From contig JACRDT010000010.1 of assembly GCA_016212795.1 (NCBI GenBank), positions 1-64,000 of the forward strand: DNA of 64,000 bases. The letters are read 5' to 3'. Made by a program: the position numbers and the translations under genes. How positions within the stretch are numbered: position 1 is the stretch's first letter; each line of letters starts with the position of its first letter. The notes under the pieces were generated by a model. It searched no databases, was not told the origin of the DNA, and saw nothing but the letters and a program-made list of their open reading frames with translations. The DNA comes from Elusimicrobiota bacterium (lineage in GTDB: Bacteria; Elusimicrobiota; Elusimicrobia; UBA1565; UBA9628). Below, one piece after another: positions 26,857-36,259 of the stretch.

Positions 26857-26884
26857 TTGACTTTTGGCGGCTTTCGGCTACACT
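26857..26884 (+). promoter_or_regulatory. Sigma70-type promoter
   Basis: TTGACT (26857-26862), 16-bp spacer, TACACT (26879-26884), followed by AGGGAGG (26888-26894) and the ATG at 26903. One of the best conventional promoters in the window. Confidence 0.75.
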
Positions 26885-26902
26885 TTCAGGGAGGCCGCCC
26901 CC

Positions 26903-28378
26903 ATGCCCCGCGCCTTCCTCGCCGCTCTTGTCGCCCTGTCGCTGCCCGCCGGCGCGGGCGCCGCGCCCAAGCGCAAGACCGTCACCGTCCCGAAGACCAC
27001 CGCCGCCAGCAAGCAGGCTTTCGAGCAGACCTTCGACCTGGTCTTCGTCCAGGCGGGACAGTCCTTCCTTAAGGACGAGGAGATGCCGGACCCGTCGGCC
27101 CTCGACCCTTTCGTGGAGTCGTTGAAGGAGCCGGAACTGAGCAAGGCGAGGGCCGACAAGGCGCGCATCGAGAAGCTGATCGCTAACGCGGAATGCGTCC
27201 AGCAAGGTTCCCCGCGGCTCTTCGGCGACGCCTACAAGCCCATGGTCGACCAGGCCGCCGACGACCTGGAGGTGGGGTTGATCGTCGAGCAGAACTTCGT
27301 GCCCAACGGCAGGGCGGGGCGTTCCCTGGATAACGACGAGAAAGTCCTGGTCCGCGACTGCCAGGCCGAGGCGCGCAACGAGAGGTCTCCCCGCCGCGCC
27401 GTCTATCAGCGCTGCCTGGGCCGCCGCCGCGCGGAGCAGACGTACCTGGACCCCGGCCGCTCGGACGCCGAGAGCCTTCCCGACGGCCAGAACCCGGCGT
27501 GCGTGCGCGTGCTGCAGGTCGTGGCCGCGAACGGCTCGAAGTTCCCGGCCAGCCTCTCCCAAGACGTGGACAAGAAACTGCAGGAGATGCAGGCCCGCCT
27601 GTCGAAGAGCTCGCTGGGAGGCTTCGCCGGAAGCATCGTGCCGGACCCCCTGGACGCGGCCTTCGGCGACTCCAAGCCCTACCGGAAGAAGACTCCGTCC
27701 GCGACCGACGGCAAGCTGTTGCCGTCGCACGGGACCGGCTTCAAGACCACCCAACCGCCCTTGAACGCCGCGGACCTGGCCGCGAGCGCGAAGCTGGCCG
27801 GGATCGTCAAATCCGACGAGATCGGGTTCACCGGCTATTGCTATTCGTACGTGAAGTCCGCCTTGCAGAAGGTCGGCCTCGTGGACCGCGACTCGATCGC
27901 GAACGCCGGCGCGGGGGCGCACGCCAAGCAGTTCGCCGCCTTCGTCGAGAAGAACCCGGCCTTGCTCAAGCGCAAGCTCAGGCGCATCCCCGCGCCGTCC
28001 TGGCCGCTGCCGATCGGGACCATCGTCGTCTGGTCGCCGGGGGCCTGCCGCTACAGCCTTCAGAGCGGCCACATCGAGATCGTCACCCGGATCAGGCCTC
28101 CGCAGGCCTGCAGCGACGGGTGCGGGACGTTCCAGGTGGCCTGCCTCGAGGAATATTCGTCGGATCCCGCTCAAGCCGCCGAGGATCTGCCCGAAGCGAA
28201 AGACCGCCTCCAAAAGGCGCAAGCGGCTTGGGACGCGGTCAAGGATTCCAAGGACGTGAAAGCCCGCCGCGCGGCGGCCGCTGCGCTCAAGCAGGCCAAG
28301 GCCGCGGTCGCCGGCCTCGAGGGCCGCCTGGAGCCGAAGGTCGCCGCCTACGTGATCGAACGGCCCGACTTGCCTTAA
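26903..28378 (+). CDS. Secreted protein with NlpC/CHAP-like cysteine peptidase signature
   Basis: The ATG at 26903 has AGGGAGG 8 nt upstream and opens a signal peptide ('MPRAFLAALVALSLPAGAGA'). The 491-aa product is mostly unrecognised. Around residues 300-400 it has 'GYCYSYVKSALQKVGLVD', 'LPIGTIVVWSPG' and 'SGHIEIVTRI', which match the Cys-helix, strand and His positions of NlpC/P60 or CHAP amidase folds; additional Cys residues ('CSDGCGTFQVACLEEY') may form disulfides. The C-terminus is an Ala/Lys-rich coiled coil (~430-480). A cell-wall amidase or peptidase role is inferred only from these motifs. Confidence 0.55.
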   Translation: MPRAFLAALVALSLPAGAGAAPKRKTVTVPKTTAASKQAFEQTFDLVFVQAGQSFLKDEEMPDPSALDPFVESLKEPELSKARADKARIEKLIANAECVQQGSPRLFGDAYKPMVDQAADDLEVGLIVEQNFVPNGRAGRSLDNDEKVLVRDCQAEARNERSPRRAVYQRCLGRRRAEQTYLDPGRSDAESLPDGQNPACVRVLQVVAANGSKFPASLSQDVDKKLQEMQARLSKSSLGGFAGSIVPDPLDAAFGDSKPYRKKTPSATDGKLLPSHGTGFKTTQPPLNAADLAASAKLAGIVKSDEIGFTGYCYSYVKSALQKVGLVDRDSIANAGAGAHAKQFAAFVEKNPALLKRKLRRIPAPSWPLPIGTIVVWSPGACRYSLQSGHIEIVTRIRPPQACSDGCGTFQVACLEEYSSDPAQAAEDLPEAKDRLQKAQAAWDAVKDSKDVKARRAAAAALKQAKAAVAGLEGRLEPKVAAYVIERPDLP

Positions 28379-29937
28379 CCCCGGAAGGGGTTGCGCTCGC
28401 CGCGCAGGCGGCCCGCGGCCCACTTGAGGCACAGCCCCAGCGCGCCGGCGGTGGCCAGGCCGAAGAGGGTCCCGGAGAACAGGGCCAGCTCGGGCCTGAG
28501 CGCGGCGGCGGCCGTGAAGACCGCGAAGGACGCCGCGCTCGAGCCCAGGGCGCAGGCCAGGGCCGGCTTGGAGTAGGCGAACTCCCGGGAGCGCGGCCCC
28601 CCGTCCTTGACTTCTTTGCCGGCCCGGGCCGCCAACTCCACGCCCCTCTCCCGGAGTTCGCCGTGCACGACGTCGTCTTGGGAGGCATTGAGCTCGAACT
28701 CCGGATGGGACACCGAGGCCACGACCCCTCCCTTGACCTGCCAGCTCTCGGCGTTTTCGCAGACCAGCGCGCCCAGATGGTAGAAGCGGAGGGTGCCCGG
28801 GTTGCCGGGGTTCTTCGCGACGGGGACCGAGGCGACGACCCGGAACCCGTCTTTCTCGAAGCCGTGGGAGCCATCCCGCCCGGCTTCCGGGGACCGCACC
28901 GCGGCTCCGTCCACGACGAACGCCGCGTCCGCGAGCCCCCAGCTCAGGCGCGCCAGCGAGGCCGCTTCCTGGACCCGGAGCGCTCCCGAGGCGCCCGAGA
29001 GCCGGACCTTGAGCGCGGTCCTCGGGCCGCCTGGGTCCTCCTCGGCGAGCGGAGGCTGGCCCGGGGCGTCGATGATGCTCAAGGCGGTCCGGCCCGCGCC
29101 CTCGCCGGACCAGCCCCGCACCGCGCGGGGCTCCAGGCGCAGGAGCGCCAGGAGGCCGTAGGCGAGGTGGCGGTGGCGGCCGGCCTGCGCGTCGTCTTCC
29201 TCGGCGGTAAGCGCCGACCAGGGGTCCTTGAGGAAGCGGCTCTCGAGGGCGCGGCCGTCGAAGGAGAAGGTGAGCGCCGTGCCCCCGGTGTCGAGGGTGA
29301 GCCGCGCCGCGCCCGAGGCGACGGCCAGCCTGAGCCAGGGGATGAGGAATTGAGGGGCGTGCGGGAGCTGGTACTCGGCCAGCTTGGACAGCATGCGGGC
29401 GCTGTCCACCCTGAAGCTGCCGCTCTCGACCAGGACCGCTTCCACGCCGGGGGGAAGGGGAGCGTGGGCCTTCTTCTCCTTCTTAGGGGTCTCGGCCCGG
29501 GGGACCCACTGCTCCAGGTCGGGCGCTTTTCGCGTGGGCGAAAGCAGCCTGCTGAGCTTCCGCCAGGGAGCGTTGACCCAAACGAGCACGGAGGCCGCGA
29601 AGGAGAAGAAGGCCCAGCCTCGCCAGCCTTCGCTCGCGGCGAGCGTCATGACGAGGTGAAGGGCCGCCAGGCAGCCGGTCACGGTCGTCACGGCGATGCC
29701 CGCGCGCCGGAGGGCGTGGTCGGAGTCCTCGGCGTCGAAGAACCAGGCCGCCCCCAGGATCGCTCCCAAGCTCGAGACGCAGCTCAGCGAGGCCAGCAGG
29801 AACATCGTGAAGAGCGACACGTCCTCCAGGTTCGGGCACAGCGGGACCGCGGCCGCGAGCAGCGCCGCCGCGGCGAGGAAGCGGAGCAGGTCCCCGGCGC
29901 CCAGGACGAAGACGAGGTCCGCCGACGAGGCCCTCAC
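28375..29937 (-). CDS. Membrane protein of unknown function, possible degenerate GHKL (HSP90-like) domain
   Basis: The GTG at 29937 overlaps the lipoprotein stop (GTGA). The 520-aa product has about four N-terminal helices (residues ~8-125), a soluble middle (~165-450) and two C-terminal helices (~460-505). In the soluble part, 'FLIPWLRLAVASGAARLTLD', 'FSFDGRALESRFL' and 'RHRHLAYGLLALLRL' occur in the order of the N-box, DxG strand and lid of HSP90-type ATPases, but the catalytic Asn and glycines are not convincing. 'FELNASQDDVVHGELRERG' near residue 420 also resembles the HtpG end of that domain. It is the last gene of the operon starting at 32305. Function unknown. Confidence 0.55.
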   Translation of the reverse strand: MRASSADLVFVLGAGDLLRFLAAAALLAAAVPLCPNLEDVSLFTMFLLASLSCVSSLGAILGAAWFFDAEDSDHALRRAGIAVTTVTGCLAALHLVMTLAASEGWRGWAFFSFAASVLVWVNAPWRKLSRLLSPTRKAPDLEQWVPRAETPKKEKKAHAPLPPGVEAVLVESGSFRVDSARMLSKLAEYQLPHAPQFLIPWLRLAVASGAARLTLDTGGTALTFSFDGRALESRFLKDPWSALTAEEDDAQAGRHRHLAYGLLALLRLEPRAVRGWSGEGAGRTALSIIDAPGQPPLAEEDPGGPRTALKVRLSGASGALRVQEAASLARLSWGLADAAFVVDGAAVRSPEAGRDGSHGFEKDGFRVVASVPVAKNPGNPGTLRFYHLGALVCENAESWQVKGGVVASVSHPEFELNASQDDVVHGELRERGVELAARAGKEVKDGGPRSREFAYSKPALACALGSSAASFAVFTAAAALRPELALFSGTLFGLATAGALGLCLKWAAGRLRGERNPFRG

Positions 29938-30728
29938 GGCTTCTTTTTCTCCTCGACGGCTTTCCAGGGCTCGGGCGGCGTGCCCGCGGCCGCCGCGACG
30001 AGCGCGGAGGGATGCCGGCGCAGCTTCTCGAGCGCCGGCCGCGCCTTCGGGTCCGCCATGTAGAGGATGGCCCCGATGCCGGCGTCCACGCTCCGCGGGT
30101 CGCCGCTGGCGGCCAGCTCGACGGCGGCCGGCAGGATGCCCGCCCCCAGGCGGGCGAGTTCCTTGCCGGCGGCGAGCCCCCGGGCGAGGAAGCCCGGGTC
30201 GGCCAGGAGCTGCTTGGCCTTGTCGGAATCCGGGCCCGCCGCGACGGCGTCCTCGACGAGCCGGCGCACGCGCGGCTCCATGCTCTGGCCGCAGATCTCC
30301 TGCCACTGCGCCGCGGGGACGGTCTCGGCCAAGGGCTCCCTGGGCGCGGCCGGCCGGGAGGCCCAGCAGGCCTGGATGCTGATGTCCCGCAGGTCCTCGT
30401 TGCCCGTCTCTCTCAGGCGCTGGCACAGGAGGGGCGCGAGCTCGGGGCGGAGCGCGGCGCTCCTGATGGCGGCGCGGGCGGAGTCGCGCAGCACCCGGCG
30501 GCGCCGCTGCCGGGCGGCCGGGAGGACCCGTTCGAGCTCCCGCGGGCCGGCGATGGCCGCCCAGGAGAGCTCCCGGACGGCGGCGCGGCGCTTGAGGAGC
30601 GGGCCGTGGTCGATGACCGCGAAGAGCTCGTCGACGCTGCGCGCGCCGGAGGCCGGGGGCTCGTCGTCCCCGCAACCGGCGAGGGCCAGAGCCCCGGCCA
30701 GCAGGCCCGCATTCAGTAGGCGAGCCAT
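29934..30728 (-). CDS. HEAT-repeat-like lipoprotein
   Basis: The 264-aa product has a lipoprotein signal ('LLAGALALAGC', Cys19) and then alpha-helical repeats with the spacing of HEAT/ARM units ('LLKRRAAVRELSWAAI', 'VLRDSARAAIRSAALRPELA', 'LAETVPAAQWQEICGQ'). The start ATG at 30728 overlaps the pilin-like gene by 16 nt, and its stop overlaps the next gene start. HEAT-like lipoproteins usually act as scaffolds at the inner or outer membrane. No enzymatic motif is seen. Placement between a pilin and a membrane protein suggests a structural role in an envelope assembly. Confidence 0.65.
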   Translation of the reverse strand: MARLLNAGLLAGALALAGCGDDEPPASGARSVDELFAVIDHGPLLKRRAAVRELSWAAIAGPRELERVLPAARQRRRRVLRDSARAAIRSAALRPELAPLLCQRLRETGNEDLRDISIQACWASRPAAPREPLAETVPAAQWQEICGQSMEPRVRRLVEDAVAAGPDSDKAKQLLADPGFLARGLAAGKELARLGAGILPAAVELAASGDPRSVDAGIGAILYMADPKARPALEKLRRHPSALVAAAAGTPPEPWKAVEEKKKP

Positions 30729-31165
30729 AGGGTCCCCTTGGTGTCGGTGTGCGTGCAGTTGACGACGATGGCTCCCCAGTCCGCCGACTTGACGTCGGAG
30801 ACGTACAGCCAGCCGCCCCTGTCGTCGGCGTCGAGGATCGAATGGCCGAGGCGGATGTCGGCGGAGTCCGGATGGTAGTTCGGCGTCTTGGCTCGCGGTA
30901 TCGAGGAAAGGTAGAGGCCGCCCCCGGCGAGGGTCCCCGGGAAGAAGGGGTACCAGCCCTCGTGGTCCCCATAGTGGATGGCGAGGGCGGAGCGCAAGGC
31001 CCCGATGTTCCCCTTGCTCGCGCCCTCGTTGGACTGGCGGATGAGCTCGGCGAACTTGGGGATGGCGACGGCGGCGAGGATGCCGATGATGGCGACGATG
31101 AGCTGGAGCTCGATGTTGGTCCCGAAGCCCCGCCGGTCGCGCAGCGCCTTCGATGAGCGTCCCAT
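30713..31165 (-). CDS. Type IV pilin-like protein with unusual prepilin motif
   Basis: The 150-aa product has the N-terminal hydrophobic helix of type IV pilins and pseudopilins ('IVAIIGILAAVAIPKFAELI', ~23-42) followed by 'NEGASKGNIGALRSALAI', a pattern frequent in Elusimicrobiota pilin-like proteins. The cleavage region reads 'RRGFGTNIELQLI' instead of G|FTLIELMIV: after the usual Gly the Glu lies at +6, not +5, so standard prepilin peptidase processing or Glu5-dependent assembly is doubtful. Two Cys... only one Cys is present in the C-domain. It lies 7 nt after a zinc-ribbon gene and overlaps the lipoprotein gene. Confidence 0.8.
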   Translation of the reverse strand: MGRSSKALRDRRGFGTNIELQLIVAIIGILAAVAIPKFAELIRQSNEGASKGNIGALRSALAIHYGDHEGWYPFFPGTLAGGGLYLSSIPRAKTPNYHPDSADIRLGHSILDADDRGGWLYVSDVKSADWGAIVVNCTHTDTKGTLWLAY

Positions 31166-31171
31166 GCCCTG

Positions 31172-32305
31172 TCAGACCTCCGGCGCGCTCAGCGGCCTGG
31201 CCTGCTTGCCGGGCGCCAGGAGGGCGGCGGTCAGGTCCGAAGCCTCGGCGGCGAGCTCGGGGAGCCCGGCGACGCGGTCCAGCACTTTGTCCCGGGACGC
31301 CGCCGTGTAGATGGCCGGCGAGGCCCAGTCGCCGTACAGGGCCCTGAAGGCCAGGTAGGCCCGGGCCGGGACCCTGAAGCCGCCGCGGATGCCGGCGGCG
31401 ATCTTCGCGATTTTCTCCTCGTCCAGCGGGGAGCGGTCGCCGTACTGGTCCTGGTACTCGCCTTGGAGGGTCGTGCCCGCCGGGCCCGGCAGGAACCTCA
31501 GCCAGACGGCGGGCGTGACCTGCACGCGTTCCTCCTCCTTGTCCGATTCCCCGGGCTTGCCGTAGGCGACGAAGCCCGTGCCGGTGATGGCGAGCAGGCC
31601 CAGCCCGACCGCGTTGAGCACGAGGAGCTCCCCCATGCGCGAGCCGAGGTCGCTGGCCGAGTCGGAGCCGATGGTCGTGCCTCCCGCGAGCGGGATCTGG
31701 AGGATGGCGCTCCCCGCGGGTTCCAGGATGGACTGCGCGTTCATGATCCGGAGCACGAGATACTGGGCGACCTGCACCGTCAGGTGCGGGGGCAGGGGGC
31801 TGACCTCGGCGCCCGCCGGCCGCCACTCGGCGAGGACGTCGAGCCCGCAGAGGATGGCCGCGGCTTCCTCTTTGGTCACGGTGCCCGCAAGCCAGCGGGC
31901 GGCCAGGGCTTCCCAAGCGAGGCGGGTCAGCGGGTCCTGCCGGGTCGCGGGCTTGGACACGGCGCCTTGGAGGGGGATGGGGGGCGTCCCCTCGACCACG
32001 CGCACGTCGAGGCCCAGGCCGGGTGCGTCGGGGACTACGAAGCGCGCTCCGCAGTACGCGCATTGGGACGCCTTGCCGACCTGCGCCGCGGGCGACTTGC
32101 CCGTGCGGCCGCAGACGGGGCAGACCACGGCCACGGGAGCCGCGGCCTTCTTTGGGGCGCGCAGGGCGGCCAGTCTCGCCTCGAGCTCGGCCGGGATCGC
32201 CAGGGCGCCGCCGCAATAGGGGCAGGCTTGCCGCCGGGCCAGCACCTCGAGGTTCAAGGTCAGGCCGCGGCCGCACTTGGGACAGGTCAAGGACGCTTGC
32301 TCCAT
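31172..32305 (-). CDS. Zinc-ribbon protein of unknown function
   Basis: The 377-aa product has N-terminal zinc ribbons: 'CPKCGRGL...CPYCGG' (residues 8-34) and 'CPVCGRTG...CAYCGARF' (~62-90). The rest is soluble with no family I recognise; ~135-215 are helical, and ~215-260 contain a hydrophobic stretch ('ELLVLNAVGLGLLAITGTGF') that could be a membrane segment or a buried core. It is the first gene of a four-gene operon with a pilin, a HEAT-like lipoprotein and a membrane protein. A -10-like TATAAC (minus strand, 32323-32318) ends 12 nt before the ATG, so the leader would be very short. Confidence 0.6.
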   Translation of the reverse strand: MEQASLTCPKCGRGLTLNLEVLARRQACPYCGGALAIPAELEARLAALRAPKKAAAPVAVVCPVCGRTGKSPAAQVGKASQCAYCGARFVVPDAPGLGLDVRVVEGTPPIPLQGAVSKPATRQDPLTRLAWEALAARWLAGTVTKEEAAAILCGLDVLAEWRPAGAEVSPLPPHLTVQVAQYLVLRIMNAQSILEPAGSAILQIPLAGGTTIGSDSASDLGSRMGELLVLNAVGLGLLAITGTGFVAYGKPGESDKEEERVQVTPAVWLRFLPGPAGTTLQGEYQDQYGDRSPLDEEKIAKIAAGIRGGFRVPARAYLAFRALYGDWASPAIYTAASRDKVLDRVAGLPELAAEASDLTAALLAPGKQARPLSAPEV

Positions 32306-32363
32306 GGCGCGCAGTCAGTTATACCGCTTGCGTCACGCCGGCGTCAAGGCGGGCCAATAATTG

Positions 32364-32369
32364 TATACT
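32364..32369 (+). promoter_or_regulatory. -10 box (TATACT) giving a probable leaderless start
   Basis: TATACT ends 8 nt before the ATG at 32378; there is no Shine-Dalgarno between them. Confidence 0.5.
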
Positions 32370-32377
32370 CGTCGACT

Positions 32378-33880
<1,503 letters not shown>

Positions 33881-33896
33881 CCCTCGGGACCCGGGG

Positions 33897-34793
33897 TCAG
33901 TTCAGGGTGTCGCAGGGCGCCACGTTGACGGCCTTGACCAGGGGGAGGAGGCGCTCCGTCACGAGGGACTCGAGCGACTTCCAGGCCGCCTCGGCCTCGG
34001 CGCGGGGGGAGCAGGAGGCGAACTCGACCTCGAACCTGTACCCGTCCACGTCGTAGATGCGGGCCTTGAACGAGTCCGGCCCGTCCGAGGCGGTCCCGAG
34101 GTAGTCGCCCCACCAATGCGAGTCGCCGGTGACCCACTGCCACGGGCCCTGGCTGTTGAGGAGCTCCTTCATCTGCTCGAGCGGCAGGGGGCTGTCGAAG
34201 GAGCGGGCGAGGGTTTTGCGCGTCCAGAGGCCGGCGAGGGTCTCTTTCATCTCCGGCGCCATCCCCAGCGCCTCCAGGAACCGCTTGAGCTGGATCGTCG
34301 CGTCCTCGACGGCGACGTGGGGAAGGTCCACCTTGAAGGTCATGCCCTGCGCCTCGAACCACGAGGAGGCGCAGACGGCCTTGAAGCCGAAGGGGTTGCC
34401 GCCCAGGTGGCGCCACGCGTAGTGCACGATCCAGGGCCAGTCGAAGGCGGCCGGCCGCGCGACGAAGCGGGCGCCTTGCTCGAGGTAGGGCTTCGACCAG
34501 TCGGCGAAGCGCCGCATCGCGTCTTTGGGGGGGAGGCCGCGGGCTTTGGCTTTCTCGTAGGAGTCCCGGGAGGTGAGCGCCTCGGCGCCTTCGGGGCGGA
34601 GGAAGGCCTCGAACCTGTCGACGACGCCCTTCACGACCGAGCCCACGGCGGCGCCGAGTTCCGTCATGTCGTGCCGGCCGTAGACCGGCCCGCTGGTCTC
34701 GACGTCCACCATGATCCAGAGCTGCTCTCTCGTCGGCACGGCGGCCTCCCTGCTCATGCGGCGCATCCCCTCCCGGCGTCGGGCTGGGCCCAT
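33897..34793 (-). CDS. DEDDh-type 3'-5' exonuclease fold protein
   Basis: The 298-aa product has the RNase H-like exonuclease motifs in order: Exo I 'MVDVETSGPVYGRHDMTELG' (D-x-E at ~29-31), Exo II 'VARPAAFDWPWIVHYAWRHL' (Asp ~119), and Exo III 'PHVAVEDATIQL' (H-x4-D). These metal-binding residues define the DnaQ/oligoribonuclease group. The C-terminal ~100 residues ('FKARIYDVDGYRFEVEFASC') are a separate beta-rich part I do not recognise. The ATG at 34793 follows a TATAAT box by 8 nt (leaderless); ATGs at 34766 and 34757 are alternatives with purine-rich upstream sequence. Single-strand DNA or RNA trimming is the expected activity. Confidence 0.75.
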   Translation of the reverse strand: MGPARRREGMRRMSREAAVPTREQLWIMVDVETSGPVYGRHDMTELGAAVGSVVKGVVDRFEAFLRPEGAEALTSRDSYEKAKARGLPPKDAMRRFADWSKPYLEQGARFVARPAAFDWPWIVHYAWRHLGGNPFGFKAVCASSWFEAQGMTFKVDLPHVAVEDATIQLKRFLEALGMAPEMKETLAGLWTRKTLARSFDSPLPLEQMKELLNSQGPWQWVTGDSHWWGDYLGTASDGPDSFKARIYDVDGYRFEVEFASCSPRAEAEAAWKSLESLVTERLLPLVKAVNVAPCDTLN

Positions 34794-34801
34794 CGACAGG
34801 G

Positions 34802-34807
34802 ATTATA
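34802..34807 (-). promoter_or_regulatory. -10 box (TATAAT) 8 nt before the exonuclease ATG
   Basis: TATAAT on the minus strand ends 8 nt upstream of the ATG at 34793; supports a leaderless message. Confidence 0.5.
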
Positions 34808-34912
34808 ACACCTGCCGCCCCCAGCGTCAAAGGGAGGCTCGGCGGTGCATTGGCGGGCGCGAAAAGGTAGAATGGGTGCTGGCGGAGCATCGACAAGCAC
34901 AGGAGGACCGAC

Positions 34913-35077
34913 ATGGCGATCGTGGAATTCGGCGAGTTCAAGGGCAACAAGATGATCATCCTCAAGCGCAACCCGGAGGACAAGTACCCGTTCCAGTTCG
35001 GCGTGAGCAAGGCCCGGCTCGTGGTCGAGCATTTCGAGGACATCCGCAAGTTCGTCGACGAGAACCAGAAGGCGTAG
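34913..35077 (+). CDS. Conserved-looking 54-aa protein of unknown function
   Basis: A short ORF with AGGAGG 7-8 nt upstream of the ATG and an upstream TAGAAT-like -10 (34869-34874). The product is acidic-basic mixed and well structured: 'MAIVEFGEFKGNKMIILKRN', a turn 'PEDKYPFQFGVSKA', then a helix 'VEHFEDIRKFVDENQK'. No domain is recognised. The strong ribosome binding site, codon use like its neighbours and dense hydrophobic pattern argue that it is real. It is followed 15 nt later by a small exported protein gene. Confidence 0.6.
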   Translation: MAIVEFGEFKGNKMIILKRNPEDKYPFQFGVSKARLVVEHFEDIRKFVDENQKA

Positions 35078-35092
35078 GCCGGTCGTCGTGCC

Positions 35093-35365
35093 GTGAGCCT
35101 TCTCCCCTGCCTGCTGGCCGTGCTGCTGCGCCCGGCGTCCGCCGACGTGGTGGACCTGCGCAACGGCGTGTCCATGAAGGGCATCGTGACCGGGGTGACG
35201 GACGAGGAGGTCCAGGTCCAGGTCGACGAGAGCGGCTACGTCTTCCTGGACACGGCGGTCGTGGGCGAGAAGGTAGCCCGCTATCGGGCGAGGCCGTCCC
35301 AGCGCGACGCGCGCTGGAACCCGTCGACGCCGATCCGGTCCGCCAGGGCGGGGTCGTCGACGTAG
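35093..35365 (+). CDS. Small exported protein, overlaps the nuclease gene 3' end
   Basis: A GTG start opens a short signal peptide ('LLPCLLAVLLRPASA') followed by a compact beta domain 'VVDLRNGVSMKGIVTGVTDE', 'VQVQVDESGYVFLDTAVV' that resembles small SH3-like or Sm-like secreted domains in which a nucleotide-like 'NG..G.V' turn is common. The last 28 residues are arginine- and serine-rich and overlap the convergent endonuclease gene by 85 nt; this tail may be non-functional. No clear Shine-Dalgarno. Function unknown; existence is moderately supported. Confidence 0.4.
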   Translation: MSLLPCLLAVLLRPASADVVDLRNGVSMKGIVTGVTDEEVQVQVDESGYVFLDTAVVGEKVARYRARPSQRDARWNPSTPIRSARAGSST

Positions 35366-36174
35366 GGGTTGCGGTTCCCCTGGAAGCGCTCGACGAGGTC
35401 GTTGCGCCGCTTCTCGTCCTGATCCGGGGGGAACCGGCGGTTCCAGCGGAGGATGAGCTCGAGCTTCCTATTCCAGAAGTCCGGCCCGAAGCCGCCGTTG
35501 GTGATGTTGCGGTCGTGGTAGCGGGTGTAGAAGTAGAGCACCGCCCTGGCGACCCGGCCCTTCGCCGCGTCGGGCGGCTCGAAGACGCCCTGGCCGGCTT
35601 TCGCCCCGCCGTTGTTGTGGTACTCCCCGGCGCCGCGCACCTCCCCGAAGGGCAGGCTGCCGCGCACGCTGTTGGGGTGGATGAACGTCGCGAGGAGATG
35701 GTGCAGGTCGGACTTCATGGGCAGGCGCTTGGAGAAGAACGACTGCGGCCAGGTGTGCTCCACGTTCATGCCCTGGCCGTCCACGAAATCGTCGCCGTTC
35801 TGGTCGCCCGCCTCCCGGTAGTCGCCGCCTTCCTCGCCGGTGCCGGGGACGAAGACGCCCGAGTAGGCGTCGGCGACGCCGCGCCGGCCGTCGCGCGCGA
35901 CGTTGTCCGCGGTCGAGAACAGGTAGTGGGACGCCTCCTGGTAGCCGTGCTCCCGGTAGCCCCGGCCGGTGAGCTCGTGCAGGGACGCCAGGAGCTGGGC
36001 GCCAGCCGGGGATTCGACCGCGGCCGGCTGGAAAACGGGGACCCGGACGACCGCCGCGTCCGGCACGAGCCGGCGCAGGGATTCGAGGGCCGGGCTGTCG
36101 TTCGGGGCGGCGTGAAGGCTCGCGGCGAGCAGCAGCGGCAGGATGGTCCCGGACGCGCGCCTGCGAATAGTCAT
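35281..36174 (-). CDS. Secreted endonuclease I family nuclease
   Basis: The ATG at 36174 opens a signal peptide ('TILPLLLAASLHAAP'); an upstream in-frame ATG at 36240 would bury it and is separated by the -10 box. The 297-aa product carries the Endonuclease_1 (EndA/NucM) landmarks: 'GQGMNVEHTWPQSFFSK' (beta-beta-metal His), 'SDLHHLLATFIHPNSVRGSL', 'GRVARAVLYFYTRY' and 'NRNPYVDDPALADRIG'. These enzymes degrade DNA outside the cytoplasm for nutrition or defence against foreign DNA. Transcription probably starts at the ATG (TATACT box 6 nt upstream). Confidence 0.9.
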   Translation of the reverse strand: MTIRRRASGTILPLLLAASLHAAPNDSPALESLRRLVPDAAVVRVPVFQPAAVESPAGAQLLASLHELTGRGYREHGYQEASHYLFSTADNVARDGRRGVADAYSGVFVPGTGEEGGDYREAGDQNGDDFVDGQGMNVEHTWPQSFFSKRLPMKSDLHHLLATFIHPNSVRGSLPFGEVRGAGEYHNNGGAKAGQGVFEPPDAAKGRVARAVLYFYTRYHDRNITNGGFGPDFWNRKLELILRWNRRFPPDQDEKRRNDLVERFQGNRNPYVDDPALADRIGVDGFQRASRWDGLAR

Positions 36175-36180
36175 ATCGAC

Positions 36181-36186
36181 AGTATA
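36181..36186 (-). promoter_or_regulatory. -10 box (TATACT) 6 nt before the nuclease ATG
   Basis: TATACT on the minus strand, gap of 6 nt to the ATG at 36174; no Shine-Dalgarno. Confidence 0.5.
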
Positions 36187-36259
36187 GCCGGGAGGCGCGG
36201 CCGCGCCTGGGCCGAGGGGGGCCGATGGGACTGGGTCCAAAGTCCTAGGAGCACTAGCT

